18,159 nt of DNA from UKL13-2 sp044228625 (GTDB lineage Bacteria > Pseudomonadota > Gammaproteobacteria > Burkholderiales > Usitatibacteraceae). A program made the position numbers and the translations under genes. Shown in pieces: positions 1 to 8,364 of the stretch. Where the stretch lies: positions 1 through 18,159 of the forward strand of contig JBGAUM010000073.1 in the NCBI GenBank assembly GCA_044228625.1, given 5' to 3'. The notes under the pieces are model-generated. The model did not search any database, had not been told where the DNA came from, and saw only the letters and a program-made list of their open reading frames with translations. How positions within the stretch are numbered: the first letter of the stretch is position 1; every line of letters starts with the position of its first letter.

Positions 1-29
1 CATCCGCAACCTTCCGTAAGGAACTGCAC

Positions 30-734
30 ATGTCCCAAGAAAATCCTGTCCTCTCACCCGTTCCGTCATCGGTACCGGCGGGGGCCATTGGCGCCGCACA
101 GCAGCGCGTCTTGCGCAATACCTATCTGTTGCTGGCCGTTTCGTTGATCCCCACCGTCATCGGTGCATCCATCGGCATCGCCACGGGCTTTTCGCTGTTC
201 AAGACCGTCGGGCCGTTGTTCGGCATCGTTCTCTTCCTGGCGGTTTCGTTCGGCTTTTTCTTTGCCATCGAAAAGACCAAGAACAGTTCGGCCGGCGTTT
301 TCATCCTGCTCGGGTTCACGTTATTCATGGGCTTGATGCTTTCGAGTCTCCTGGGTAAGGTGATGTCACTCAAGGATGGCGGCCTGTTGGTGGCCACAGC
401 GTTCGGTGGCACCGCCGCGATCTTCATGGCCATGGCCTCCATCGGCACGGTGATCAGGCGCGACCTGTCGAAGATGGGCAAGTTCCTCTTCATCGGCGCC
501 GTCATGTTGTTGATCGCCGGCATCGCCAACGTGTTCCTGCAAATGCCCGCGCTTTACATCGCGCTCTCGGTGTTGGCCATCGGCATCTTCTCGGCCTTCA
601 TGGTGTACGACATCAACCAGATCGTCACCGGCGGGGAAACAAACTACATCTCGGCGACCTTGAGCTTGTATCTGGATATCTACAACGTCTTCAGCAACTT
701 GCTGGCGTTGTTGGGCATCACCAGCAGCGACTGA
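30..734 (+). CDS. Bax inhibitor-1/YccA family membrane protein
   Basis: This is a 234-aa polytopic inner-membrane protein with about seven hydrophobic segments after a short polar N-terminus of about 28 residues. The family signature is visible near the C-terminus: a YDINQIV stretch at about residues 193-199, then NYISA and a LSLYLDIYNVF stretch before the last hydrophobic segment. In bacteria the family includes YccA, which modulates the membrane protease FtsH, and pH-sensitive calcium-leak channels such as BsYetJ; which role applies here is not visible. The start is well supported: TAAGGA at 17-22 sits 7 nt before the ATG, and the length is normal for the family. It is the only plus-strand gene and is followed by a strong terminator, so it is probably transcribed on its own or as the last gene of a unit lying to the left. 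Confidence 0.95.
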   Translation: MSQENPVLSPVPSSVPAGAIGAAQQRVLRNTYLLLAVSLIPTVIGASIGIATGFSLFKTVGPLFGIVLFLAVSFGFFFAIEKTKNSSAGVFILLGFTLFMGLMLSSLLGKVMSLKDGGLLVATAFGGTAAIFMAMASIGTVIRRDLSKMGKFLFIGAVMLLIAGIANVFLQMPALYIALSVLAIGIFSAFMVYDINQIVTGGETNYISATLSLYLDIYNVFSNLLALLGITSSD

Positions 735-755
735 GCATTCCGTTCCCGGAAGTGC

Positions 756-785
756 AAAAGGGCGACCTACCGGTCGCCCTTTTTT
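756..785 (+). terminator. Rho-independent terminator, likely bidirectional
   Basis: A perfect 8-bp GC-rich stem (GGGCGACC at 760-767 pairing with GGTCGCCC at 772-779) has a TACC loop. It is flanked by AAAA on the left and a run of six T on the right, so the pairing can extend to about 12 bp. It lies 22 bp after the stop of the Bax-inhibitor-1 gene and between two convergent genes. The A-run on the left gives a U-tract in the opposite direction, so it probably also ends transcription of the minus-strand cytochrome gene. Confidence 0.93.
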
Positions 786-879
786 GTTGGGGTCGATCCG
801 CAACTCCTAGAGCCGGCGCGCCTTGCAGGCCACTTTCCGCCTGATCGCCGCGTCCTTTCTGGACTTTGGCGCGCGGGCG

Positions 880-1377
880 CTAGGGAATCATCCGGCCGCT
901 GCGGTTTTTCACGTAGCTGATATCGACACTTGAAATCGTACCGTCCAGGTTGATGTCAAATCTCGCATTGGACGCATCCACCGGCGTGTTGGCCCCGCTG
1001 CGGCGCTTGAGGGCAATGACATCGGCCGCAGAGACGCGCTTGGAGTCGTTGATGTCACCTTGCTGGAAACCGACCGCAACATTGGCGGTATAAGTGCCAT
1101 TGATGCCGGCAATCGCAATCCCCACACGAAGGCTGTCGCCCACGTCATCCAGCGGCAATTCAATCGTGTTGCCGGTGACACGGTGGCCGCCGCGCACCGT
1201 GCTCGCGCCATCCTTGTCGGTGAGCGTAATGGTCCCCACGCTGGTGACCGGCACATTGAATTCGAAGAGCAGCTTGTGCGGCCCGCCGCGCGGTTCAATG
1301 GTGATCGCTCCCCCGATGGCCTCGTTCAGCAAGATATCCACGTCGAGGTCACCGACGTTTTTATGGGTCTTGCGGGA
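880..1377 (-). repeat. C-terminal SRKTH + dockerin-like module, copy 1
   Basis: Residues 898-1062 of the cytochrome protein. The module starts with SRKTH, has an IEPRGG...LLFEFNVPV core, then GDIN and two roughly 24-residue repeats with calcium-loop character. The second loop, DINLDGTISSVD, has the full DxNxDGxxxxxD pattern; the first, DINDSKRVSAAD, is degenerate. The same module ends the large propeller protein at 14880-15374. Confidence 0.85.
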
Positions 1378-4068
1378 TTTGACCGCAACGAGTGCCGGGG
1401 GCACGAAAGGGGTGACCGTCACATTGGATGACGCCGGACCGGTGAACTGGGCCGTCGACGCCTTCACATTGCAATCGTAGGTCACGTTGTTGGAAAGCGG
1501 CACCATGATCGGCGACATGCTGCCGGTTTGCGTGATGGTCATCATCCCGGCCACGCACGTCGCGGTGTAACCCGTCACCACCCCGCCCCTTGCGGTCAGG
1601 GGTGGCGCAAACGAAATCGTCGCCTGGGCATTCCCCGGGGTCGCCATCACATTCAGAGGCTCCGACGGCGTATCAGCCGGATCAAATCGGACGGTCAGCG
1701 TTTTTGATGCATTGAGTGCAGTGGTGCACACGGCATCCCGTAATTGCGGCGTGCCCATGGACGGGTTTTCAAAAACCTGTGAATCGCAACCGCGCCACAC
1801 GCCACTGGGATAATCCCCAACACCATAGTTGCCGAGGGCCTTGAGGGTCACGACCGTCCCCGATGGAAACACGCGCGGATTGCCGACGCATGGTGCCGCA
1901 CACAGCAGTTCCGAAACGGGTGCCGTGATCATCACATCAGCCGAGGCACCCAGTTTTTCCACCCGCAACACCACTCCCGCAGACCCCAACGCATCGAGTT
2001 GCCCGCGCACCTCTCCGCCCGGATTTCCGGTGGTGTGCACATTGATATACAACAGCCCTGCCAGCAATTGGGTTTCTTGCGTGGCATCGAGCATCACCGT
2101 TTGCACCTTGGACGTGCCGGTATTCAAATCAATCGCGACCCCCGCATTCGCGCCGCGCGCGGCTGGGCCGTGAATGTGTGCCATGGTCTCGGTGCTTTCC
2201 AGCCCATTGACGGAAAGGTTGAGCGCAAGGAGGCGCGTGGTGGCATCGTATGTGGCAGTACCGCCGCCCGTCGCTTGCGTCACCACCGGCGTCACTTGTT
2301 GCGACCCCTCCAGTACTACATTCACCCGCCAAAAGACCTTGAACGAGCGCGTGACCTGCGGCGCCGGGTCGTGCGTTGCGTTGCCGGCCTGGTTGGCCGC
2401 GATCATGCAAAGGCCCGGCGTGCCGGTCAGCACGATGGTGCTGCCGTTGAGGCCGGACGCCGAGCAGATGGTGGGCGTCTGCGACGTGAACACCACGGGA
2501 TTGCCGGAAGGCCCGCCGGTGGCGGAAATCGTGAAGGGTGCGTCGCCCTTGAATTTGTCGGCAAGCGCCGGGAAAGTGATCGTCTGTGCAATTGGCGCCG
2601 TGAGATACGTGAACGCCTCCCACGTGTTCGGCCAGATGGGGTTCTTGACCCCCGCACTCAGGCTGCCGGTTTCCCGGACGTTGGACACGCTCACCCGGTA
2701 ATTCGTGTCGGGCGTCATCGCGCTCACGGTCAGCGTGACTTCACTGGCGTCCATCGGGTTGAGCGTTGCGGCCGTGACCATGATGCCCCCGGTCACCGCG
2801 TAATTGGCGGCCGTTTCCGCGCTGGCGGGATCGAGTGCGCGGTCGAACTTGAGCTTGATCTTGGTGGGATCACCCACGGCCACGGCCGAGGTGGTATCGA
2901 ACGGGTAGTTCACCCAGGCACTCACCACATTGAGCCAGTTGGTATGCGGAATATTGCGCGCCAACGGCGGCATCGGCCCCACCGGATTGTTGGGCAGGCG
3001 CGGGTCCACCGAGTCGCGGATGTACATGCGCGAATTGTCGATATCGAAGCGGCGCAGCACCGCGAACGGGTTGACCGTGGCATCGCCGGCAATGTTCTGC
3101 TGCGCCAGCGGCGTGCTGTAGCGCGCGTCCCACACGACGTTGGTGGATCCCGGCCCGCCGTGGCAGAAGCCGCAGTTGTTGTCCACGTAGGAGCGCACCT
3201 TGTGCTCCAGGGTGGCGTTCGGGTCGTCCAGCGGCACGGCGCGGTCAAGCTCCGGGTAGGAATCCTGTTCCGGCAGGGCATTGCCCAGCATGCCGAGGTG
3301 CTGCCAGGTCAGCAGTTGGTTGGCGGTGCGGTTGACGGTGGCGTTCGAGTTGGCGGGGGTGTAGCCGAAGTCGCCATTCATGTGGCGCGTCTTCAGGCCC
3401 AGCACCATGCCGGTGCCGAAATCACTTGTGGGATTGGAATTGTTGTGGCACTGCAGGCATTGCGGCGGCCCGGGAAAGTGCCAGGTCTGCGTGCGCTTCG
3501 GATTGCCGTCCGCCCCGATGATGGTGATGAGCTCGCTGCGCTGGCCGTCAGGCTCGGAGACCAGGTCGGCATCGCTATTGTCGGTGCGCCAGCGGTAACT
3601 GCGGCCGAACACGCCGCCGTTGGCATCGCGGATCAGGAGCCGCGTCTCCAGCCGCCTGACGTGATTGGTCTGCTCGTTGTCGACGATTTCGAAGTGCTTG
3701 ACGATGACCGTGCCATCGGGAAAGGTCCATTTCCCGGTTGGATGATTGCCGACCTTCGGCGAATTGACGGTGCCGTCGTAGGGCATGCCCAGCCAGCGCA
3801 GTTTCCTCGAATCGTCCGACCACAACGGCGCGTTCAATGCATACGGCACCAAGCCCGGATTCGGAACCATGTTGGGCGTGTCGATGAAGGCACCCGTCTG
3901 CGAGAGCAGTGCGGGCATTGGGCTTTGTTCGGTAGATGGCACGCTGCCGCCGAAGTACGGCAAAAGGACCGCCCGGCTGTCCAACCCCGGTTGCGCCGCA
4001 TGGACAAAGGCAGGCAATGACGCAGCCAGCATGGCCACACGCCAGAAAGCAACTACAAACTTCCGCAT
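880..4068 (-). CDS. Exported dihaem cytochrome c-like mosaic protein with CHRD, Fn3 and dockerin-like C-terminus
   Basis: This 1062-aa protein has a signal peptide (residues 1-24, cleavage likely after VHA). Residues 45-390 resemble the Shewanella SO2930-type dihaem cytochrome family. Two CXXCH haem motifs are visible, CLQCH at 204-208 and CGFCH at 299-303. Then follow an SbsA/Big-type Ig-like domain (about 395-490), a second Ig-like unit opening with QTITFPALADK (about 496-578), a CHRD domain (about 580-692, with HIHGPA and GGEVRGQL), a Cys-containing domain (700-797) and an Fn3-like domain (801-890). The C-terminus is a SRKTH module (898-1003) plus two dockerin-like repeats (1003-1060). Four Cys outside the haem motifs (723, 727, 761, 781) could form disulphides. 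Haem attachment and export imply a periplasmic or surface location. The start is supported by a GGGGA site just upstream. Electron-transfer partner and substrate are unknown, and the gene is probably monocistronic. Confidence 0.9.
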   Translation of the reverse strand: MRKFVVAFWRVAMLAASLPAFVHAAQPGLDSRAVLLPYFGGSVPSTEQSPMPALLSQTGAFIDTPNMVPNPGLVPYALNAPLWSDDSRKLRWLGMPYDGTVNSPKVGNHPTGKWTFPDGTVIVKHFEIVDNEQTNHVRRLETRLLIRDANGGVFGRSYRWRTDNSDADLVSEPDGQRSELITIIGADGNPKRTQTWHFPGPPQCLQCHNNSNPTSDFGTGMVLGLKTRHMNGDFGYTPANSNATVNRTANQLLTWQHLGMLGNALPEQDSYPELDRAVPLDDPNATLEHKVRSYVDNNCGFCHGGPGSTNVVWDARYSTPLAQQNIAGDATVNPFAVLRRFDIDNSRMYIRDSVDPRLPNNPVGPMPPLARNIPHTNWLNVVSAWVNYPFDTTSAVAVGDPTKIKLKFDRALDPASAETAANYAVTGGIMVTAATLNPMDASEVTLTVSAMTPDTNYRVSVSNVRETGSLSAGVKNPIWPNTWEAFTYLTAPIAQTITFPALADKFKGDAPFTISATGGPSGNPVVFTSQTPTICSASGLNGSTIVLTGTPGLCMIAANQAGNATHDPAPQVTRSFKVFWRVNVVLEGSQQVTPVVTQATGGGTATYDATTRLLALNLSVNGLESTETMAHIHGPAARGANAGVAIDLNTGTSKVQTVMLDATQETQLLAGLLYINVHTTGNPGGEVRGQLDALGSAGVVLRVEKLGASADVMITAPVSELLCAAPCVGNPRVFPSGTVVTLKALGNYGVGDYPSGVWRGCDSQVFENPSMGTPQLRDAVCTTALNASKTLTVRFDPADTPSEPLNVMATPGNAQATISFAPPLTARGGVVTGYTATCVAGMMTITQTGSMSPIMVPLSNNVTYDCNVKASTAQFTGPASSNVTVTPFVPPALVAVKSRKTHKNVGDLDVDILLNEAIGGAITIEPRGGPHKLLFEFNVPVTSVGTITLTDKDGASTVRGGHRVTGNTIELPLDDVGDSLRVGIAIAGINGTYTANVAVGFQQGDINDSKRVSAADVIALKRRSGANTPVDASNARFDINLDGTISSVDISYVKNRSGRMIP

Positions 4069-4114
4069 GGGTTCCCCTGCCCGTTCACGAACGCGCGAGT
4101 CTTGATACTGTTTT

Positions 4115-4127
4115 TGTCAGCTTGACA
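4115..4127. promoter_or_regulatory. TGTCA-N3-TGACA inverted repeat upstream of cytochrome gene
   Basis: A perfect 5-bp inverted repeat (TGTCA, spacer GCT, TGACA) lies 47 bp upstream of the cytochrome-protein start codon. This is where a promoter or operator for that gene would be expected. No convincing -35/-10 pair can be fixed around it, and a repeat this short can arise by chance. It is a candidate binding site only. Confidence 0.25.
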
Positions 4128-4213
4128 GGCCCGCACTTGCCCGCCAAACCGTGGAACGCACCACCTCCATGGCACGCGGCGAAGATAGCACGCGATGGAA
4201 CGGAAACTGTGTG

Positions 4214-4231
4214 AAAAACCACACTCTGTGG
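4214..4231 (-). terminator. Weak Rho-independent terminator of the DUF2339 operon
   Basis: Read on the minus strand, a 5-bp stem CCACA/TGTGG with a GAG loop is followed directly by five T. It begins 17 nt after the stop of the DUF2339 gene. The stem is short, so efficiency is doubtful, but position and orientation fit the end of the long minus-strand operon. Confidence 0.4.
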
Positions 4232-4235
4232 ATAA
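4227..4235 (-). other. Single perfect DnaA-box consensus
   Basis: The minus strand reads TTATCCACA, the exact 9-bp DnaA box consensus, overlapping the left arm of the terminator hairpin. No further boxes, AT-rich unwinding element or replication genes are nearby, so an origin is not supported. It may be chance or a DnaA titration/regulatory site. Confidence 0.2.
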
Positions 4236-4247
4236 GTGCAGTCGCGT

Positions 4248-7200
4248 TTACCCTGAGTTCGGCGCCGCGTTGGGCTTGGGCGGCACCGGTGCGACGTATC
4301 CGATGACCAGCAGTAAAACACCTACACCAATAAAGCTCACAATTCGTGCCACCGTACCGGACTGGGACAGATCATTGAGCGCCAACTTCAGCACCACCAG
4401 CCCGAGCAACGCGGCACCGCACATCCACCACCCGCGATGGGCGCGATGCACGGCAGCCCGCATGATCACCAGCGCGGTGGTGGTCCACAGGAGGGACAAC
4501 GCGGCCTGCGCGACCACGGAATGCAGAATGGCCGGCAATTCGTACGGCACCTCGGCCCAGTGGTGGACGCTGCGCAAGATCACGGCGTTGACCCACCAGA
4601 ACACCAGAACCGACAACGCAATGAAGGATGGCTTTCGGGTTTGAGGGTCGTCACTGACGAGCTCGATTGCGCGATATGCGACCGCAAAGACCGCAAGTTG
4701 CGCAAGATCGACGGGATTGATGAGCGGCAAGTAGGGCCACGGTTGGGCGTGGCCGTCGGCGATGGCGTTGGCCACCAATGTCCAGAAACCCGCGACGACG
4801 AGCCCCGGCATCAAGGTGCCCTTGGTAAATGCCGCCGAATGCGTCGTGAACGGCCATCGCGCGCGAAACATCCCGGCGCGCACCAGGGCAAGGCCTGCGG
4901 CCAATGCTGCACCGACCGCGGACACCTGCCACGTGATCGAGAGACCTGCGTCCTCCGCTCGCCAGACCAGTTCCCACGCCAGCAGGAATATGCCGAAGTC
5001 AGCCAACGCCACGTGCTGCGCCGCAGGCGCGGCGGCAATGCCGTCGCGTTCCTGGCGTCGCAATGCCCACCAGGACACCGCAAATACCGCCAGCCATGCC
5101 CAGCCCTGGCCCTCGCGCAGCGGGTGACCCAGCAACGGGATCGACAGCAACGCGCCCAGCGTCAACAGCACCTGCACGCGCCGCATGCCGCGCCAATCCA
5201 GCAGGCGGCCCGCCGATTCCAGCAGGGCCACGGTGCCCGCCAGCGCCACCAGATGCCACGCCACTTGCGCCACTTGCGCGGTATTCGATTCGATCAATCC
5301 ATGCAAACCGAGCCCCCAGACGCCGAGCGACCACGCCAAGGGAATGCGGGCGCCAAGTGCGGGAAAGGACTGAGGCGCACGGGACGCACCTTCGCCAGGC
5401 GTCCCGCGTTCGTGCAGGACATGACGCAGCGCCGATGCCATCAGGCCCGCGGCACCGATCCCGAACACCCAACCGCTTTGTCCCTGCGCGTGACGCCACG
5501 CCACTTCCCAAGTGGCCAACGCCAGGAGGAGCGCCCACGCGCTGAGGTCGCGCCATCGCGGAGAAGTTTCGAGATGGCCCGCGCGTTGTCGATGCAGAAT
5601 GAAGAACAGGACGACAAACGCCGTGGGCCATGCAACTGCGCCGAGACCCTGAAGTGGATGCGTCAACTCCAAGGCCCAGTAAAACGCCAGCGCCAACAGC
5701 AACGGCAAATGGGCGCGGGCCAGCAAGCGCAATCTCGCCCATGCGAGCCATGCCCCCAATGCATCGAGCGCGATGAAGGCCGCAGACGTGAGCAACAACG
5801 CAGCCGGCGCACGGCCCAGCGCGAATTCATACTGCCGACCAATGCCGATGGCCAATGCATACAGGGCCCACGCCCCGCCCCACGCAAGCGCCCACCATTC
5901 CATGGACCGTTCGAATTCGCGAAGGGTGTCCCGGTATCGTTGCACAAACCACGCCGTGAGCCAGGCCGAGGCGGCAATCAAGGCGCCGCCGACCACGCGG
6001 TCGTTCCACCACGGATGTTGCGATCGAAAGTCGATCGTGTCGTGAACCACCCACCAAAAATATCCGGCCGCCAGCACTTGCAGGGCAACGGCAAACAGAC
6101 GCGCCAGCACGCGATTCTGGCGGCAACCCATCCAGAAGATCGCCGCGCCCTCGAGGGTCCAGAATGCGAAGGTTGGATAGCCGTGGAACGCAAAGTAAGG
6201 TGCACAAGTGCCGAACACGATGGCCAGCGCAAGATGCGCCTCGGCCAGCAGGCGCATCTTGTCGCGCCGCCACAGCAGCAAGGCCATCAACGCATAGGTT
6301 GCCGATGCACCGGCCGCGCTCCAGGCAAGCACCGAATCGCCCATGCCGCGCGTGAGTGCCGCCTGCATCATGGCCACCGAGAGCGGCATGCCGAACACCA
6401 GGGTGCCATCGACGAGACCCTTTAACTGCGGCGGCTGGCGCGAGGCAAACAGCACGGGAATCGCCAGGTACAGCACGAAGTAAGCGATGAGGAACGGCTC
6501 CACCGTTGCAAAGTGCTTCGGCGCGTAGTTCGAATAGCCCCACAGCAGCGAAATCGCGAACGTGAACAGGAAGCCGATGAAGTTGAGCTCGCGCCAGGCC
6601 TTGAACCAGCTCGCGGCCAGGATCACCAGGTTCAACAACAGGTAGTAGGAAAACAGCAGCACATGGTTGCCACTTTGCGTGGAAGCCAGGATCGGCGCCA
6701 TGAATGCGCCCAACATGCCGATGGCCGCCAACGCGCGGGCGTCCAGCCGCACCGCCGTCAACAACGTGGCCACGCCGAGTACCGCAAACAATCCAAAACC
6801 GGCGGCCGGGCCAATCAACGAGAAGGTCTTGAGCGCAAAAAAGGTATCGAGATAGAACAACCCGAACGCCGCGCCCATGAGGATGATGGCGTAGGTGCGA
6901 TTTGATTCGAGCAGGCGCTTGCCGAGGAACATCATGACCACGCCGGCCGCCGCCACGGCGATGAGGCGCATTTCCGGCGGGAACAAACCGCGGTCGTAGG
7001 CAAACTTCAACAGGAAGCCGACGCCGAGAAACAGGATGACCACACCGATCTTGGCCACGATGTTGCCCTCGAGCAGCCGCTCAATGAAGCCTGGCCCCTG
7101 CGGGATGGCCTCTGTCGCTTCCTCTGACGCCTCCATGAATGCAGAGGCCGGTGACAACGCGGGCGCAACGCTCACCGAGGGTTCTTTTGCTGAAGACGAG

Positions 7201-7709
7201 TGGATCGCTTCGATCGATCCTTGAACGGCTGCGGCCGGCGCGACTTTCGCGGTCTCTGCAGGCTGCATCAGCGCCGATGCAGATTCCTTCAAGCCTGCAC
7301 TGTCGGCGATTGCTGCCATGGCCGGCCCCGTGGCTGGAACAGACTCCGCGCTGACGTGCGACGGCTCGGCAGGCGGTGGGACGAATGGTCTCTCTTCAAT
7401 AACGGGCGCCATCGTGGGCGTAAATGCCGGTGTCGTTGCAGCACCCTGCGGCTCAGCCCCTGCGCCTTCCGTCGCGCGAGGCCTGCCCTCCAACGCATCG
7501 ACACGTTCGCGCAACGCCTGGAGATCTTTGCGCACACCATCCAACGCTGATTCGAGTGTGTCGGCACGATTCGCTTCCTGGGATGCCCGGTCCTTGGCCT
7601 TGATCCACGCAGCACAGGCCCAACCCGCAAACAGTCCGACCACGGCGCCACCGAATCCTCCCATCCCGCCGCCGAGAATCAGCCCGATGATGATGAAAAT
7701 GAAGGTCAT
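4248..7709 (-). CDS. DUF2339 family giant polytopic membrane protein
   Basis: This 1153-aa protein has an N-terminal hydrophobic segment (residues 1-35), then a charged, probably coiled-coil stretch (about 38-76). A long Ala/Pro/Glu-rich linker follows (about 77-205). The rest is almost entirely hydrophobic, with more than twenty likely membrane helices. The DUF2339 signature opens the membrane part: LLEGNIVAKIGVVILFLGVG at about 212-231, then FLLKFAYDRGLFPPEMRL. The family has no established function; it is an inner-membrane protein. It is the last gene of the operon, and its ATG overlaps the TGA of the 43-aa ORF (ATGA at 7706-7709). No Shine-Dalgarno-like site is visible before the ATG, which suggests reinitiation after the upstream ORF. 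Length and domain order look normal, with no sign of damage. Confidence 0.93.
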   Translation of the reverse strand: MTFIFIIIGLILGGGMGGFGGAVVGLFAGWACAAWIKAKDRASQEANRADTLESALDGVRKDLQALRERVDALEGRPRATEGAGAEPQGAATTPAFTPTMAPVIEERPFVPPPAEPSHVSAESVPATGPAMAAIADSAGLKESASALMQPAETAKVAPAAAVQGSIEAIHSSSAKEPSVSVAPALSPASAFMEASEEATEAIPQGPGFIERLLEGNIVAKIGVVILFLGVGFLLKFAYDRGLFPPEMRLIAVAAAGVVMMFLGKRLLESNRTYAIILMGAAFGLFYLDTFFALKTFSLIGPAAGFGLFAVLGVATLLTAVRLDARALAAIGMLGAFMAPILASTQSGNHVLLFSYYLLLNLVILAASWFKAWRELNFIGFLFTFAISLLWGYSNYAPKHFATVEPFLIAYFVLYLAIPVLFASRQPPQLKGLVDGTLVFGMPLSVAMMQAALTRGMGDSVLAWSAAGASATYALMALLLWRRDKMRLLAEAHLALAIVFGTCAPYFAFHGYPTFAFWTLEGAAIFWMGCRQNRVLARLFAVALQVLAAGYFWWVVHDTIDFRSQHPWWNDRVVGGALIAASAWLTAWFVQRYRDTLREFERSMEWWALAWGGAWALYALAIGIGRQYEFALGRAPAALLLTSAAFIALDALGAWLAWARLRLLARAHLPLLLALAFYWALELTHPLQGLGAVAWPTAFVVLFFILHRQRAGHLETSPRWRDLSAWALLLALATWEVAWRHAQGQSGWVFGIGAAGLMASALRHVLHERGTPGEGASRAPQSFPALGARIPLAWSLGVWGLGLHGLIESNTAQVAQVAWHLVALAGTVALLESAGRLLDWRGMRRVQVLLTLGALLSIPLLGHPLREGQGWAWLAVFAVSWWALRRQERDGIAAAPAAQHVALADFGIFLLAWELVWRAEDAGLSITWQVSAVGAALAAGLALVRAGMFRARWPFTTHSAAFTKGTLMPGLVVAGFWTLVANAIADGHAQPWPYLPLINPVDLAQLAVFAVAYRAIELVSDDPQTRKPSFIALSVLVFWWVNAVILRSVHHWAEVPYELPAILHSVVAQAALSLLWTTTALVIMRAAVHRAHRGWWMCGAALLGLVVLKLALNDLSQSGTVARIVSFIGVGVLLLVIGYVAPVPPKPNAAPNSG

Positions 7710-7837
7710 CGTGGGCGCTGGAACCGTCCGGATTTGCTCAATCCACCCGCCGGACCTAGCGAGAGACCAAGCCCCAGATTCGGCACGCCTCCCGGGCTAT
7801 AAATGCCGAAATCACCGCACCAGTCCTTGTGTTTCAT
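7706..7837 (-). CDS. Candidate 43-aa small protein between GDYXXLXY and DUF2339 genes
   Basis: I do not recognise this product. It starts MKHKDWCGDFGIYSPGG, has a Gly/Leu-rich centre and ends in a basic SKSGRFQRPR tail. It has no clear membrane helix. The support is positional. Its ATG overlaps the stop of the GDYXXLXY gene (ATGA at 7834-7837) and its TGA overlaps the start of the DUF2339 gene (ATGA at 7706-7709), exactly as at every other junction in this part of the operon. It fills what would otherwise be a 124-bp gap. There is no strong ribosome binding site, so translation would depend on coupling. Alternatives are a leader-like ORF whose translation matters more than its product, or chance. 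Codon use is not clearly biased either way. Confidence 0.5.
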   Translation of the reverse strand: MKHKDWCGDFGIYSPGGVPNLGLGLSLGPAGGLSKSGRFQRPR

Positions 7838-8364
7838 GGCCTGGTTCTCGACCCGAGCACCTTGAGGTCCTTGTCGCGCAGCGCCACCAGCAAGGCTTCG
7901 CCGTTCGGCGCGACCCGGAATTCGCCATATCGCGCCTGGGAAGATTCCTGGGCAGTTCCTTCCTGGAAGAACCACGCATTCGTGACGATGCGCACGTCGT
8001 GCTTGCGAAGTCGGTAGCGAATCAACGATTCGTTGGCCGCAATTGCCTGCCCGTCATGCAAACGAACAAAGCTGCCCACCCCTTTCTCGTTGCGCTTGAC
8101 TACGGCAATCCCGTCTGGCGGCCGGTCATCCTTGCCCCCCAATGCCCCGAAGCGATTGCCGGGCCAGATCTGTTGGGCGATGGCAAACCGCAATGCCATG
8201 TAATCCCCCTGCATCAGGGACCGCGGATCCGCCGGGGCCAGTTCAAGCAGCAAGGGAGACCCGTCTGCAATCAGGCGTTCGCGTTCGCGGATCGTCCAAT
8301 TCGCGCCGCCAAGGACGAGGACCAGTCCTGCGGCCACCAGGAGTCGCTGCAACATGGGGTTCAT
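7834..8364 (-). CDS. GDYXXLXY domain membrane-anchored protein
   Basis: This 176-aa protein has one N-terminal hydrophobic segment (residues 6-22), likely an anchor or uncleaved signal, and a periplasmic domain. The naming motif is present as GDYMALRF at residues 53-60. A FFQEGTAQ...ARYGEFRV stretch at about 132-151 is also typical of the family. Function is unknown; the family commonly accompanies DUF4401 and DUF2157 genes, as here. The open frame extends 23 codons upstream, but I chose the ATG at 8364 because it makes an ATGA overlap with the DUF4401 stop and places the hydrophobic segment at the N-terminus. The stop overlaps the start of the 43-aa ORF in the same way. Confidence 0.9.
   Translation of the reverse strand: MNPMLQRLLVAAGLVLVLGGANWTIRERERLIADGSPLLLELAPADPRSLMQGDYMALRFAIAQQIWPGNRFGALGGKDDRPPDGIAVVKRNEKGVGSFVRLHDGQAIAANESLIRYRLRKHDVRIVTNAWFFQEGTAQESSQARYGEFRVAPNGEALLVALRDKDLKVLGSRTRP

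Noticed and set aside
880..1377. Cellulosome dockerin
   Set aside because: No cohesin, scaffoldin or glycoside hydrolase genes are present, and most calcium loops are degenerate; described only as dockerin-like.
1999..4020. 673-codon plus-strand open frame opposite the cytochrome-mosaic gene
   Set aside because: Arg/His/Gly/Val-rich reading without domains, fully antisense to a gene with haem motifs and signal peptide; a typical GC-rich antisense shadow.
4437..6425. 662-codon plus-strand open frame opposite the DUF2339 gene
   Set aside because: Gln/Arg/His-rich composition and no hydrophobic or domain pattern; antisense shadow.
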